64,000 nt of DNA from NCBI GenBank assembly GCA_028829895.1, contig CM054179.1, positions 107,133,875-107,197,874 of the forward strand, read 5' to 3'. The notes below the pieces were generated by a model. That model made no database searches. It had not been told where the DNA came from and saw only the letters and a list, made by a program, of their open reading frames with translations. Source of the stretch: Sinotaia quadrata. Taxonomy: Eukaryota > Mollusca > Gastropoda > Architaenioglossa > Viviparidae. Made by a program: the position numbers and the translations under genes. The first letter of the stretch is position 1. Each line of letters starts with the position of its first letter. Positions 35,650 to 53,389 of this stretch are shown piece by piece.

Positions 35650-36312
35650 AAAATAGTATGACGTTCGTGTGCTTGTTGAGTTAAACGGACTTTTTAATTC
35701 GAAACCTCCCGCTCTACAACTTCATGGCGACAGTAAGTTCTGTTATAAATTAGTTTTTTATAATAAGTTACATAGTTTAATTTATTAAATTATTATTATT
35801 TCACAGTTTAAACAAATATTAACCTGAAAGAACTAATTTTCTTGTTTAAACTAGCGATTAATTGGTTTACTTACATACCTCCCTTGATCGTTGGATTGAT
35901 GAAATCAGTTCACCGCTATGACGATCGTATGACGATTTGTGTAGACGGCAATAATTAATTTAAATGAAACTATTAATTTATCAAGTATTGTATTACTATA
36001 AATTATTAAAGATTATTTCTGCGCTGAATACCTTATGTACAGAAATTATTCTTTGCTTTAGTAATTCTCAAAGTCAAGCCAATCAAATTAAGGAGAGTAA
36101 TTTGATCCTAAATTCAAAATGGCGATTAGGCAAACAGTCCTGTTACCAGTATAAACAATGTAAACATTTATAACGGGAGCAGAGTCTTCGATCCAGCCGA
36201 ATTACTACCTTAGACAGTTACAAACTATTGTCGGTCGTTGCCATTACATGGTATATCTCAAAACGTTTTCTTTTTCTTTTTGTTTGTTTGATCACTGTTT
36301 GATAAGAGTTAG
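35650..36312 (+). promoter_or_regulatory. candidate first exon(s) of TLCD5 and shared promoter
   Basis: Two strong plus-strand donors occur: ATGGCGACA|GTAAGT at 35732 and GTTAG|GTAAGTGAG at 36312. Either could splice to the TLCD5 exon at 37599. The ATG at 35724 would reach a stop in that exon (phase 0 against a phase-1 requirement), so these would be 5' UTR. The stretch has more CpG than the flanks and faces the candidate first exon of the RIIa gene, consistent with a bidirectional promoter. Confidence 0.35.
35879..35950 (-). promoter_or_regulatory. candidate 5' non-coding exon and start region of the RIIa gene
   Basis: On the minus strand a strong donor (CAAGGGAG|GTATGTAAG) lies at 35878-35879, upstream of the strong acceptor at 31813. 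Splicing the two gives a 5' UTR leader. The upstream limit at 35950 is a guess: no TATA box or initiator is diagnostic. Transcript evidence is absent. Confidence 0.35.
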
Positions 36313-37598
36313 GTAAGTGAGTACTTATTTGTTATAAGATTAATATTGTTACAGTATGGATTTATTTTACCTTTATTTTAATTTTAATTTTAATTGCATC
36401 TTTATTTTTTCGAATTCCCTCAACTCCAACACAGTAGAATTATTAATGAAATCATGTTCTACTAGTTAATTATTGGGACTTTTCTGCCCCCCCCCCCCAA
36501 TCTCTCTTTAAAGTTTAATCTTTCTTAGGTAGTAACTCTACATTTTCTGGACAATAAGTGTTTGGTTAAGTGTGGAACCTGAGTAAGAAAGCATTTAAAT
36601 AGCAATGGTCTGATTATGAATTAGTCTACATGATAATAACTTGTGTATCGAAAACTACCATTTCAAATAGTTAGACATGATGTTCAGTACAGGCTGGCTA
36701 ATGTGATCAAATTGTAATACATGGAAGGCTTCAGCACAAGGTTCTTTTTACTTTTAGTTACTCATTACAAACAAATGTAAAATAGTGACATATAATGACT
36801 TATTTAATTTATTTCACATTCTTTGCAATTCTTCTTGTCATATTGTAGAGTATAAGTTTAAAATTTTATTATTTTTGACTGCAGACTTTTTCTTTGTTGT
36901 GATATAGATTTCTTCAGACATTGGCAGGAATTGCTTTTTCTTTGAAAGAGTTTTTTTTACAATACAACCATCCATTTCGAGTTGAATGAAAGTATTTGCT
37001 GGGTGAATGAAAGAGAGAAAGTTTGCAGCCATGAATACTGAAATGTGATAAGATTCATTTTGACCTGAAACTAGTGAAAGAGATGTCTGACTCACTATTC
37101 ATCAGATTTAATTTTAAAAAATGCATGACAATAAAGCACATTACTCTTTTGATTGTAATAAGGATGGTCCAAAAGATTAGTAACTCTCAACTTATTTTTT
37201 TCACATTTAATACCAACTTTTTCCAGAATTTTATTACATACTGCTGCAGAGAAAGAGAAGACCGTTAATATTTACCATTCATATCACTTTGAGATAGTTG
37301 TTTCAGTATTGCATTCAGGTCACTCTCTACTGATAATTTAAAAAGTAACAATGTGAATTTTTAATCATTTTATTTTAATAATGATATAATTATATTCTTT
37401 GACTTTTTCATGAAAACATAAATATTAATTATTATAATATTTTTTTTATTTATCTGGTAATAACAATAATAATTAAATACATGTACATGTACCATTAGCC
37501 ATCCTCATCTGTATGAATATCTTTAATTTTCTTTAAATGTAGGCTCCAGCTCCAAGATTTAGGCTACAAGTACAATTTAGACTCATTTCTGTTTGCAG
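36313..37598 (+). other. presumed 5' intron of TLCD5
   Basis: AT-rich sequence with a C-run at 36487-36497. No further feature seen. Confidence 0.4.
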
Positions 37599-37612
37599 TT
37601 TACCTCATCGGA

Positions 37613-42090
<4,478 letters not shown>

Positions 42091-42334
42091 TAAGAATATT
42101 AATTATTTCTTTGTTACGTAACATCTCTGGGTAGTGTGATTGATCTTGGAAAAAGATCCATTCAACATTCAAATACATACTTTGTGATAAATAGGTTTGT
42201 TAATGCTCAAAAGAGTGATTTATTTGAGAAATACAGTCTTTTCTCAGAGATATATGCATTCCTGAGATACTTGTTTAAACAGAAATTGTGTCTTAACAGA
42301 ATTTTCTCTTTAAAAATATATTTATGTATTTGTG

Positions 42335-42340
42335 AATAAA
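42335..42340 (+). terminator. TLCD5: candidate TLCD5 polyadenylation signal
   Basis: AATAAA about 245 bases after the TLCD5 stop. It is the first canonical signal seen downstream. In such AT-rich DNA the hexamer is common, so use is inferred from position only. Confidence 0.4.
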
Positions 42341-44778
42341 ATGAAAATGTCCCACATATTAGGTATCATAAATTCAGATTTGTATAAACAGAGAACTCAC
42401 AATAATTAATAGTTCTAGTAAATTGATTAAAGCAGCACTTAAGCAGAATCTGTGATAAAAGCAATGTTTGTTTTTTTTAATTTTAGTAATTCTTTAAAGT
42501 GCTGATGGTAAAAGTGGGATCCAACCAAAGTTCATACACAAAACATTGTGACAAATATTTTACTTATTTAAATCCTCAAGAATTTTATATTCAGAAAAGG
42601 CATTCCTTAAAAAAAATATTTTTAGATAGCTTAACAGAATTTAAATTAAATTAAAATAGGTAAATAGGTAAAATTTTTCACTGAAAATAATAATGAAAAC
42701 AATTTCAGTCAGCAGTACATCTTCAACAAATAAATAATTTCATCCATGGCAACTTTTGAAAGTCTTAGTACAGGAAATTTTTTTGTTCACTTTATATCAC
42801 TGATTTGTTTGTGAATTTCATTTTTACTACAATGAGTTTTAGTTTAAATAAACTCCACTTATAATCATGTAAACTTGCAAAAATTAAATTATAAGGTAAA
42901 CAATTTACAAACTGTACTTTTTAACTGACAGCATAAAATATGGTTATGGATAAAGATAAAATATTAAATTATGTTGCCTTTCTCTTAAATGTGCAAGGTA
43001 AACTAAGACATTTAACACTTTTTTTTAAAATTGGTTTTGGGATGGGGTTGGAGTGGTGACACCCATTCCCCACTTTTTCCCATACTACTTGAATGTAAAA
43101 TGATTTTTATAAAGTTTAGAGGGGTAGGGGTGGCATTACTCTGTACACTAGTTATGTGACATCATTATTTGTCATATTTTTAGCCTGATGTTTATTTTTT
43201 ACACCACATCATCAACTGATTATTTTTTTGGTGTTTTTTTTTTGTATGATCAGGCCTATTAATGTTCTAACAAAGCTGTAAATTGTTTTCATAAAATGAT
43301 GATGATATATTGAATTCTTTAATTTTATTTTCATGATAAGCTAAATTTACCATCAGTGTAGACAACCTAATATGTATCAAATATTGAGCACACACCAAGA
43401 TTCCTTTATTAATATGTAAGTGTTTATTCAAACAGTATTTTTTTTAAATTTTACTTCTTTCATAATTATTAGATATGTCTCTTAAATATTTCATTTTTGT
43501 ACCCTTGATTTTGATAATATTAAAGATATTTAATATGAAATTGAAAAGCAAAAAGAATCCTGACTATTTAGATCAATTTTAAAATTAGAGAGACTTAGGT
43601 TAAATGAAGACTGTATCACTGATAATTGGGGGGGGGGGAGACAGCTGACAGCTTATGAGATAAGATTTTATGAAAATCATCACTGCTGTACAAATAATTA
43701 CCATGCAATCAGCAATAAAAACTTAAAGTCTTAAGTGAGTAACACTTGCATTTGAAAATGACGGCATAGACAAGATTTTAAATCATGTGTTTTACAATCT
43801 GTTTTGTAGTCACCATTCTATCTTTTCCACCAATTATATTTCTACAAATATAGGACTTGCCTATTAATTTATAACTACTGATTACTGTAAATTTCATTAT
43901 TCTTAGTGTTCATATTACTGTTAAATGAAAGTTTATTGACTATTTTTTTTTTTAAAGCAAAACAACTAAAATCAGAATTGCTTTCAGAAATGAATTGTAA
44001 AGAAACAGCAAAAATTTGGAAAATGCTTATTAAAAGTTAGAGTGGGGATAATCTTTCGGATAAAATCATATTTTTATGTACAAAACGTGTAATTCAGCAA
44101 TGTGGAATTTTTTTTTTTTTTTTTTAAAGTCGTACAGTTTTTATTTCTAATAATTATAATTCTTTTGCATTTTTAATAGTTAAATTGATGCAGTAATATT
44201 TACAATTGATACTGTATTACTAAAAATAACTGCTGGTTATGATTCTGTTAACCTAACAGTCGAAGATTCTTTTGACTACTGAAATGTACAGTCATATTTG
44301 TGTGTGATTACGAGTCAGATCGTGCAAGCACATGCATTTGTGTGTGTTCTTTCATGGTTAATTTATTTTTTTGTTAATATAGTTTTGAAGAGAAAGATTT
44401 TGTCAGTGAAACCCATTTATCAGTATTAATATTAATGCTTGTTCATATTGTAAAGTGGATGCAAGGAAGGGCATTATATCAATTTTTGCAATATTTTATA
44501 ATTGTTTTCAAGAATGGGACAGTGTTTAATTATTTTAATAAATGATAATAAATTGAAATTTATTTGAAGTCTAAAACTGTAAAATGTAAGATTTAAATCT
44601 GTGAATAGATAAGTAGACAAACAGATTCTTGATTCACAAATAATGATTCACAAATTCACCTTATTGTAAGAAATATTGACTTCAAATTTATGAGTATAAG
44701 AATGTTATTGTTTCTTGTCCTGGTAGTTAAAATAATCATTTCTTTAAAAGATTTGTGCATATAGCAATATTTATCAAA

Positions 44779-45245
44779 GAGAAAGATATTTTTATATCAC
44801 ATATTAGGAAGAAATACATACTTTTGCATGCATATATGTGATAATGTTATGGAAATTTTTCATGTGTAATTTTTTAAAAATCAATTCAGTAATATTTATT
44901 TTCATAAATTATGAAGAAAGAAGAATATAATACTTAGCAAAAAATAATTTCATAAATGTGTTTGTAAATGTGTCTAAAATAATATGATAAATCTTTGTAT
45001 ATGTAATCTATTTAATATCAATTCACTAATATTTATTTTTGTGAATTATGTAAAAGGAAAAATATTGTAACACATATTTTTTAAATACATACTTTTATGT
45101 ATGTATGCATATATGTCTACTATTATGTTATTGTTAGGATAATTTTTTCTATGTGTATATTTTCTTAATATCAGTTCAATAATATTTATTTTTGTAAATT
45201 ATAAAGGAAAATATCTATTCTATCACTATATATAAAATATATATT
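44779..45245. repeat. degenerate tandem units, about 140-150 bp
   Basis: ATCAATTCA(G/C)TAATATTTATTTT recurs near 44879, 45018 and 45171 (the third as ATCAGTTCAATAATATTTATTTT), with AAATACATACTTTT and TGCATATATGT blocks between copies. Confidence 0.65.
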
Positions 45246-46447
45246 TTTCTGCAGGTTTATTATTATAATTTTGAAAGCTCCAATAGTCATGAATAAGAAT
45301 TTCTTTAATTGGTCTCACATTTTAGCACAACTATAACAATGACTATAATTCTGATATTAGAAGAAATTAAATCTTATCTCTTTCCCTTCTTATTTCAAAT
45401 GGGTCATATTCTAAGCTCACTAAATATGGACTAGACTTTAAGTTGTAATTTCTTTTTATTGTAAATGTTTGTAGGGGAGGGGATTATGAGGCTTTCATTT
45501 TTATGATTATGAGTATTCATTATTTTATGAGTAAGTTATAATGCAATGAGTTATTATTAAATTAATGTTAAAAGACAAAGACAATCATGCAAAAATATAA
45601 CTGAATTATTTTTTAAATTTGATGTATTCAAAAATCTTCTAAATTTCTATGGACACTGTTGCATGACTGTTTGTCTTTAAACTTTGAGCATTTCCTTGTG
45701 GGAATGAGATAATGTGAACACTTGGTGTGTTCTGTAAATGCATTATATACTATTTATAATATTAATTTTATTATAGTCAATACAGTTAGAATTTTACCCT
45801 TTGTAGCTATGTTTCTTTTGTAAATGCATGTATTATAGATAGTTTTTTCCATGTTATCTTTAGTTTTCTTATGCGTTTAAATAATCTATAAAATCATGGC
45901 ATTGTAAGTATAATTTTTATAAATCTCATAGAGTTTTTATAAGAATAAGTGCTTTGTTAATTGGCCAACATCATTAATATTATTCCTCTTATATTAATTC
46001 TTTGCTTTCTTGTCATTACAAATGGATCTACATTTTGAAATAAGACAAATTTTAAAAAATAAGTTGATATGATTGATTTTTATTTCTCAGAGGTACCGTG
46101 TAGCTTTTTTTCCAGATTCCTTCTTCTTCCACCAAACAAGAAAAACATATATTGAAATAAAAAATTATTTTCTTTGATTTACCCTTATAGTGTTTATGAT
46201 AGGAGAACTGGCATGCTAAAGTAGCCTCCTTAATAGAGTATATCAAATACGAGTAACTGAAATTAACTTTTTGTATTACAGCAGAGTATTTATTATACAA
46301 AATATGAGTTACTATGTGGATTAAGTACACTTTTATTAAATTACCTTAGAGCAAACACCTTATATATAACCACAGTGTACTTTGTTGAAAATATAAACAG
46401 TTTATGCTTGCCAACATTTCCTATTTCAAAACCTGTGCTGAGGAAAT

Positions 46448-46612
46448 ATTAACTATCTCACAAGTCAGCCATCCCACAAGTTAGTCATCCACACAAATCA
46501 ATTATCCCAGAAGAGAGTCATCTCAGCAGTCATTGTTCTCATGGGTCAATTATCCCAAGAGACAATTATCCCACAGGATCAGTTATTTTACAAAATCATC
46601 CGTCCCAGAAAG
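46448..46612. repeat. degenerate short tandem repeat (ATCCCACAAGTCAGTT-like)
   Basis: About eight or nine imperfect units of 18-20 bp, each with a variant of TCATCCCACAAG, CAATTATCCCA or similar. Confidence 0.75.
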
Positions 46613-46819
46613 TATGGTTGTAGTTTATTTCAATGATGCTTGGTTGAACATTGAACGGTAGTAATTTTGTGTGTATATTATTTATACTGCTGGTGTAAAT
46701 AAAATTTTCACTTATTATTTTAAATAATAACTTAAAATGTTTATGGGACTGGAGATCACAGGTATGTTCTATTATCACTTTTTTCAAAAGTTGTAATGAA
46801 GTACCAAGTGAGTAATATA

Positions 46820-46912
46820 GTAATCGTTGATGTCAAACATTTCCGAGAGTTATAATTGGTATTGTTAGTTCAGTAATTGTTGATGCCAAACAGTTCCAAG
46901 AGTTATGATTCA
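46820..46912. repeat. short direct duplication
   Basis: AGTAAT(C/T)GTTGATG(T/C)CAAACA then TTCC(G/A)AGAGTTAT occurs twice about 53 bp apart. Confidence 0.7.
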
Positions 46913-48636
46913 TAAATTCATTGAGTACATTTTGATTAGTTTTTCTAATGGTAATAGCTTGGGTGATATTTGTTTTTCAATACCTTAATTTTTAAATAAG
47001 GTGTGCTCAAAGGCAGTAAACAGTAAAATGTTATATGATGTTATGTAAATCCTGTTGAATGAGTTGGGGGATATAAAACACACTCTCATGATCTATAAAT
47101 AATTCAGGTAAACTAAACTTTTTAATCTTATTGGGGTGGGTGGTAGCCAATTTCTCACTTAATGCACTGTTTGCAGCAGTATGGGGCTTCCCCAAAACCA
47201 GAGTCTTAGTTTATATTTACTAAACCCCACTGTAAGCCAATCCATCATTTAAAAATTCAGCTTTGAAATATAATAGAACAAAATAATTAATAGAATATTA
47301 AGTATATTTCACCTTCACTCCTTCATTTCCAAACATTGTCTGGAGCTTGTGAATTGTCCCCTTACAAAAAGCCAGTATAATGAAATTTCATAGTTCATTC
47401 ATTTTGTCTGAAATTTCAAGAACATTTCTAACTCCTGTTCAGCAGAGCAATGGAACATCCTGCCTCCCCCACTACTTTTTTCCTCAGAAAGCTTCAGATT
47501 TAGTTTTTTGGTACTTATTGTTTTGTTTTGAAACTAGAAATAGAATTGCACAGGTATCAGTGGGATTTGTTGTCACTTCATAGATCATGGAAGCATACAT
47601 CTATCTACTGACTTTTTAATGGAATTTTTTTTCTATATCTTAAACATAATTAAACATAATATTTATAAAACCACAATTCAGATTTATTTGTAGACCTAGC
47701 AAGAACTGAACTCATATTGCACTTTTTAAAATTTTGCATTTTGTGTAATTTTATTTATATTGTATTTTTGAAATCATGTGTATAAATTTATTTTATTTAA
47801 TGTTTTAAATTTTAAAAAAATACACGTGTATGTGCTTACATAATGATGAATATCACATTGGTTCCATTATATGCATAATGGCTGTTTATTCCTATTTATC
47901 TATGTTTTAATTACAATATTTATTTTGTGCATTGCTTTTCAAATTTCACTTCCTTGGTATTAATGGATGACATTATTGGTTGAATATATTTCTTGTCTGT
48001 GTTTTGTTTGCTGGTGATATTTAAAACGAATATGAAAACTATGAAGGCACATTTAATTTGTCCTTAAATGAAGTGTAGGCTGCTGATGACAGATATCTAT
48101 TTTTATTGAACACAGCATTTCACTTTGTTAACTTCATTTGTAGATGTGAAGAATTTTGATGGCTTTTTCTTCAGTAATGCTTGTGATTTGTCATTTAAAT
48201 TATTCTCTTATTTATTTTCTTTGTTCCTTAAAATTTATGCATAATGCAGTTTTATGCACAGTTGAAGCTTGTTGAAACATTTTATGTATTATACAGGTGT
48301 AATGTTTAATTTCATACTTTTATATAATTATTGCCTATAAAGGATGTGCAAACAAAATGGGAAGATAAAGAAACACACAAGTAAGTATGAGTTGTAAACA
48401 GAGCTGAATAATTGCATCTCTTAAAAATATTCACCACTAATTTATTATAGTGCTTAAAAGAAATCTGCAGATTAATACACACAAAATTTTAATCTTAAAG
48501 AATTTAATGACTGGTTTTGTTGATCAAGTAGAGACTTGCAGGAGATTTAATAGATTAATCATAATTTTCTTAATATTTATTAAATTGATAAGTGTGTGGA
48601 TATTTGTGTTTGTATGTGTGCATGTGCACTCATTTG

Positions 48637-48638
48637 TT

Positions 48639-48669
<31 letters not shown>

Positions 48670-48676
48670 GTGTGTG
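48637..48676. repeat. (GT)n microsatellite
   Basis: Interrupted GT tract of about 20 units. Confidence 0.95.
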
Positions 48677-50559
48677 CACGCATTCAAGAAGGAGAAGAAG
48701 GTGAAGGAGTCTCTACTTGATCAACAAAACCAGTCATTAAATTCTTCAATAGTATCTACCTAACTCCTTATTTTCTTTTAGTTTTATACATTATTATTAT
48801 TGAAAAATTAAGACTAAAAGAGTAGCAAAGAATTTCTGTTTTAAATAAAAAAATTAAGTAAATCTATAATTTTTTGACATTTTACTAATAATTATCAATT
48901 TTAATAAATATTTTTTAGTGCCCTGTAATTTTTTAATCTTGTGATAAATATTATTAGCTCTTTTAGTAAAAATTGCTAAAGCCGCTAAAATGTTACTCTT
49001 AATTTGATAAAGTACTGCAGGGGTAATATTATAGCATTTGAGAGGTCTTTTTCTTAAGGTTGTTAGTTTTTAATTTATAATTTAGTGAATTCTTTAAATC
49101 ATGTCCTAAATTTATTCTAATGAAATCAATATTCTATCCAGTTTAAAGTGTGTGTGAGTTGGCAGGAGATCAAAAGTAAATAAACATATTTAACATTTTT
49201 CTTGTGTATTTTTTGTTGTTGAATGAATTTGAGAAAAGTGTTCAGTTTTATTTCATTTCATAATCTTTAAAAGGTCAGAAAATAATCATTTATATATATA
49301 ACATTAAGTGTGTCATAGTTATGTGCTGCCTTAATTTTATTTAGCTGGTAAGGGAACATACCTTTTGCATAGGACAGTCATAAATATGCAGGATTTGGGG
49401 TATTTTACCAGATACATTTGCAGGCAGTATTGTTTATTATTAACTAAACGGGGTTTCTATTAAAATGAATTCACTGATTGCATTTGCCTACATTATTTTT
49501 AATATTCAATGATCTTTACCTGATTGTATTTCAGTAAGAATATACACTAAAGTGAATTTTTAAAAAATCCAAAAGTTGATTGTTGTCTCTTGTAGATTGC
49601 TTGTAAAAGATCTCAGTATCAGTGCTGTGCAAGTATGTACTGATGTGACTAACAATAAATAGTAAGAAATCAATTTTTGTTTAGATGATGGTAATGTTGC
49701 TAACACAATCAAACATTTGCCATCCTTACAACTTCTTGCTGGGAGTAAGATAGTCTCTTCAAGGGGAAAAAAGCTACCAAATCCAAGAAGTGGACAGGGT
49801 TTTTTTTCAGTAGGATACATGTTGTAGTAACATGTATCTGAAGCACAGAAAACACTTGGCCACACAATTCCAAGAAATTCTCAACTAATATGTGTTGCAA
49901 TAGTTTGTTAGTAAATCAAAGAACTATATGAACCATTATACAAAGAAACCCATGGTTTGGATTAACAGGACATATGAGTTGTGTCAACTGATACTGTGTA
50001 TTGCTTTTATACTCTGAAGCTTGGATTGACATTCATTGCTGGTAAATTGTAGCAGAAGAAAAATATTGCCAATAATAACACAAAGCAGTTGCCATTTGGT
50101 AAAGAACCATTATGATTATCAATAAAATTGTTTGGTAAAGAAATGACTATTGCCAATAAAACTACAAAATAAATAATAAAAGATTAGAACTGATAAAAAT
50201 GCGTGTCCTGTGAGAGAAAGCTCATTTGTCAAATATTAATCTTAAATTCTCATGTGGCTTGGATTTGTTTACATACATATTTTGTTATATCCCTATCTGT
50301 TGGTATTGTTAACAGCTAGCACTCTTTTAAGTTACTGTCATCATCATATTATTACTAATGACGCTGCTGCTGATCCCATTAACAGAGTTTAGAGTTCTGT
50401 TAGGATTAGTTTTAAGTTTTATCCTGCTTTGTGACTTTCCTTGATGGAGTGTTGTACCTTGTGCACCAAATGTGTCATAAGTCCAGTATGAAAAAATAAT
50501 GTTACTTCTGGTATTAATGATTCAGTTTATAATGCTACAAAAATCAGAGTAGCTGACAC

Positions 50560-50938
50560 GCTGGCACAACGAAGTTATGAAGAATCAGACACTGCTGCAT
50601 TGATGAATGGGACTTGAATCAAATGTAGGCAAATATCACAACATAACGACACACATTGAAGAATGTAGACCTCGGACACCCGTGTAGACCTAAATGTCTA
50701 TTCTCGCTGATGAGCGCAGAATCAGAATACCTTCCCGTTGAAAAAGTGGTGAAGAAATGAGTGTACGTAGAAATGTCGCTTCCATAGCACCAAATTTAAT
50801 TGTCCCAAACTCTGATAAGACATTGATACATTACAATTTGTGCGGAGTTGAAGACATTTGAAGCAAATACAAGTACCGTCGCCGGGCCTGATGAACTTAC
50901 ATCGCGGACCGTAGTTTGGTGACCCCTGTCCTAAAGTA
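50560..50938 (+). mobile_element. hAT-like relic terminus
   Basis: The segment ends with GGACCGTAGTTTGGTGACCC then CTGTCCTAAAG, a form typical of hAT (Charlie-like) 3' ends in animals. The body is CpG-rich with no open transposase frame. The left limit is a guess. Confidence 0.4.
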
Positions 50939-51204
50939 TAGAGGCTTTAATTGAGATCAGTCAAGCAGTGAAAACCCTATAACAACTCATTGTTAATGAA
51001 CTCAAAATGCATAACATCCATAAAATACTACCAACTTTAAATCAATGTGCTTTATCCTTGGTGGTTGGGCTCATATATCATTTTATTTGACTAAATCTAT
51101 GAATGTTGTCAAACAGCTATCTTAAGGACTGAATACCACAAAAGTGAGAAGAAAGAACAGAATTGTTAGATAGCGGCTTTTGATTTAGGTTTCACACCAT
51201 TTCC

Positions 51205-51545
51205 AACTTTTGCTGATTTTACAGAAGGGCACAAACGATACTTATATAGTGGAAGGGAGAAACAACTGCCACGGGTGGAGAAAGTGAAGGTTTGAGTTGG
51301 TGTTTGATGGATTTTTAAGATACGGTTTAGCCCAGGCAGCGACTAAAGGAATACTCTTGTCAGATTTGTAAATGCCATAGGGGTCTTTTGTGCACGCAGC
51401 ACATGGGAAATCAATTTATCGACTGATATCATGGATTAGACGCTAAGTCCAACACCTTGAGCTAAGCAGCAGTGAAGGACCACCCATAATTTGTTAAGTT
51501 TTACAAAAATGGTGATCGAACCCCAGTCACGAGCGTGAAACTAAT
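51205..51545 (+). repeat. dispersed repeat family X, copy 1
   Basis: Shares with 54640-54945 and 59215-59590 the order: TTTGCTGATTT and acag(a/g)(a/t)GGG-C-AACG, a purine-rich GGGAGA block, GGAGA(A/G)...GAAGGTTTGAGT, TTTGATGGATTTT, TTA(G/C)CCCA(G/A)GCAG, then a CGAACCC-containing end. The latter resembles a tRNA B box, so a SINE origin is possible. Confidence 0.6.
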
Positions 51546-51639
51546 GAGTGAAACCTTCTTCTTTTGTTATTATGATAGCAGTTTCCAGCTTTCGCCAATT
51601 TCACTGTTTGGTTTGAGATGTGCCGCTGTTGGTAGAATT

Positions 51640-51905
51640 AATGATGATGGTGATGAACGACAGAGTGGAGAGTAGTGATGATGAATTGCCGCCTGTTGTC
51701 TGTTACACTTATGTCTGGCCAGTAGAGACATCCATTGGCTTGGTATTCCATAGGCCAATGTTGCTGTTGATGTTGTTGTAGTCGTCGTCCCCGATGTTAG
51801 AGGGGGTTGGGTGGAAGTGTCTTACAAAGCCCAGGCTAGTAGCACACCAAGTCTCTACCTAGTGTGTACATACGCCCGGGTTGTTCACCCCCAGACCTCC
51901 TCACT
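51640..51905 (-). repeat. R3, third copy of the R repeat
   Basis: On the minus strand it reads TACACACTAGGTAGAGACTT, GGTGTGCTACTAG, CCTGGGCTTTGTAAGACAC, ACATCGGGGA and CCTATGGAATACC, colinear with R1 and R2. Confidence 0.7.
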
Positions 51906-52059
51906 GGTAGCATTGTTGTTGTTGATGCTGATGTCACAGCTGTTCCTGGTGTCTGTTGGGATGCGTGTAGATGAGCGCTGGTGGACAGTAAAGATGGTCG
52001 AGTAGCAGCTGGATCAGGTCCTCAATGGGGTGATTAAAATATCCCCACTGCAGATTCTG

Positions 52060-52830
52060 CTGCTCAATGCACTGCCATTGTTGCCGCTGTTGGTGGTGGT
52101 GACTTTGGCATTGTTGTTGAGGCTATTGTTGTTATGGCTGCTGTTATTTACGCTGTTGTTGTTTCTGCTGCTGTTTTCTTACGTGCTGTGGTGGGCGCCA
52201 TCTTTTCTGTCCACCCTGTGTTGTTACTGGCTGTACTTCTGTTGTTGTCACTGTTGTTGGTGTAGTTTTTGTTGGCGTTTCTGGCAAGGTGAGAGAGGTG
52301 GGGCCTGAAGCATCCTTGCGTACTCATCGAGGGCAGACTCGATTTCAGTTGGTGTGTCTGCCTTCATGTCCCAGTTTTGTTCTGTTTACACTATTTTTTC
52401 TTTCGTCTACGTTTTTCGTCTGTGTATTAGCAATTATGTTTCTTTCTGCTTCTTGTATTCTTTTCTCGTTGAGGTTGAAGTTGTCTGAATTTTCTTTTCT
52501 TCATAATTTGTCCTTAGTGTCTGGATTACTTTTCCCTCAGTATCCTTCGTTGTAGTTTGTGAAAAAGCTTGTCTTATTTCCTTTTTTTTAGTCTGAGTGG
52601 AGTTGATTTCATTTTAGATAAAATTTTCCACATGATGTTGGTGTTAGATTCTACCTCTCTGGTCGGGGTTGTTGTTGTCTGAGTCTCACTTGTTGTTGTT
52701 TCTACTTTAGTATGCCTAGTAGAATATCTCTGGAAGGCATGGCTTACTCCTATCATATTGTTTTCTCTCTCATCTTCTATCTTCCCTAATATCAGCTCTT
52801 GCCTGTAGACTTCTAGATTATGCAGCAAGT
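52060..52830 (-). pseudogene. second, inverted copy of the retroelement-like coding remnant
   Basis: Minus-strand reading gives a Thr-rich segment with NTNIMWKILSKMKS (52.6-52.7 kb) and then ADTPTEIESALDEYARMLQA with PPLSP (52.3-52.4 kb), followed by CAA-rich repeats encoding poly-Gln/Asn and then R3. This order matches 25.5-26.7 kb. Frames are broken. Confidence 0.6.
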
Positions 52831-53389
52831 CATCGACTTATGACCCAAGCGACATGACTTATTGACTTATTGAACCAACCACGCATATGTACTGTATTCT
52901 CTGGCAGATACGAGGGTCAATGGGAGGGGTACTCAGAGGAACAGAGGATCCTTGAGGTTGATAAATTGGAGCGATTATACCGCCGACCTTAGTCACATCA
53001 TTTTGCCGTGCATCTCGTGTTTGAAAGCATTAATAATCGTTTTTACTGAGCTTCCCTTTGAAATATTTTTTTCCCTACACACTGGAGTAAGAAATATCAA
53101 TACTGTACACACAAACAGCACATGCGGACTTAACCGTGTTACACTAGTGTATGTAGTATTCTTAGTACATGTATTCATGTCTAATGTAAAAAAATCGGGT
53201 TATTATTGAACGAAAATTAAATGGAATGCATTATTAAGATATATTCTAAACAATATATGGATAATATATTTATAGGTTATTATTTTGCATTAAATAGTTT
53301 TACTAATTTTTATTTGTTTTTACAATAATACACATTGATCGATAATACCCTGACTGACGTTATATCATGAATAGTGTATCAACACCTTA

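Larger units (their letters stand above)
31813..35878 (-). other. presumed 5' UTR intron of the RIIa gene
   Basis: Holds the long (GT)n, a GATA/GACA-rich patch near 33.1 kb, a repeat-like GC-richer block at 34.2-34.4 kb and a (TA)n tract. No coding sequence seen. Confidence 0.4.
42341..50540. other. intergenic, no gene seen
   Basis: Very AT-rich. It holds homopolymer runs, diverged tandem units (44.78-45.25 and 46.45-46.61 kb) and a (GT)n tract at 48.64 kb. No spliced coding potential recognised on either strand. Confidence 0.5.

Noticed and set aside
35724..35732. ATGGCGACA before a strong donor as the TLCD5 start codon
   Set aside because: It leaves in phase 0 whereas the TLCD5 exon at 37599 needs phase 1, so it would hit a stop at once. 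Kept only as possible UTR.
52030..52308. Leu-rich membrane-protein-like frame
   Set aside because: It is the antisense of a CAA/CAG-rich stretch of the retroelement-like remnant.
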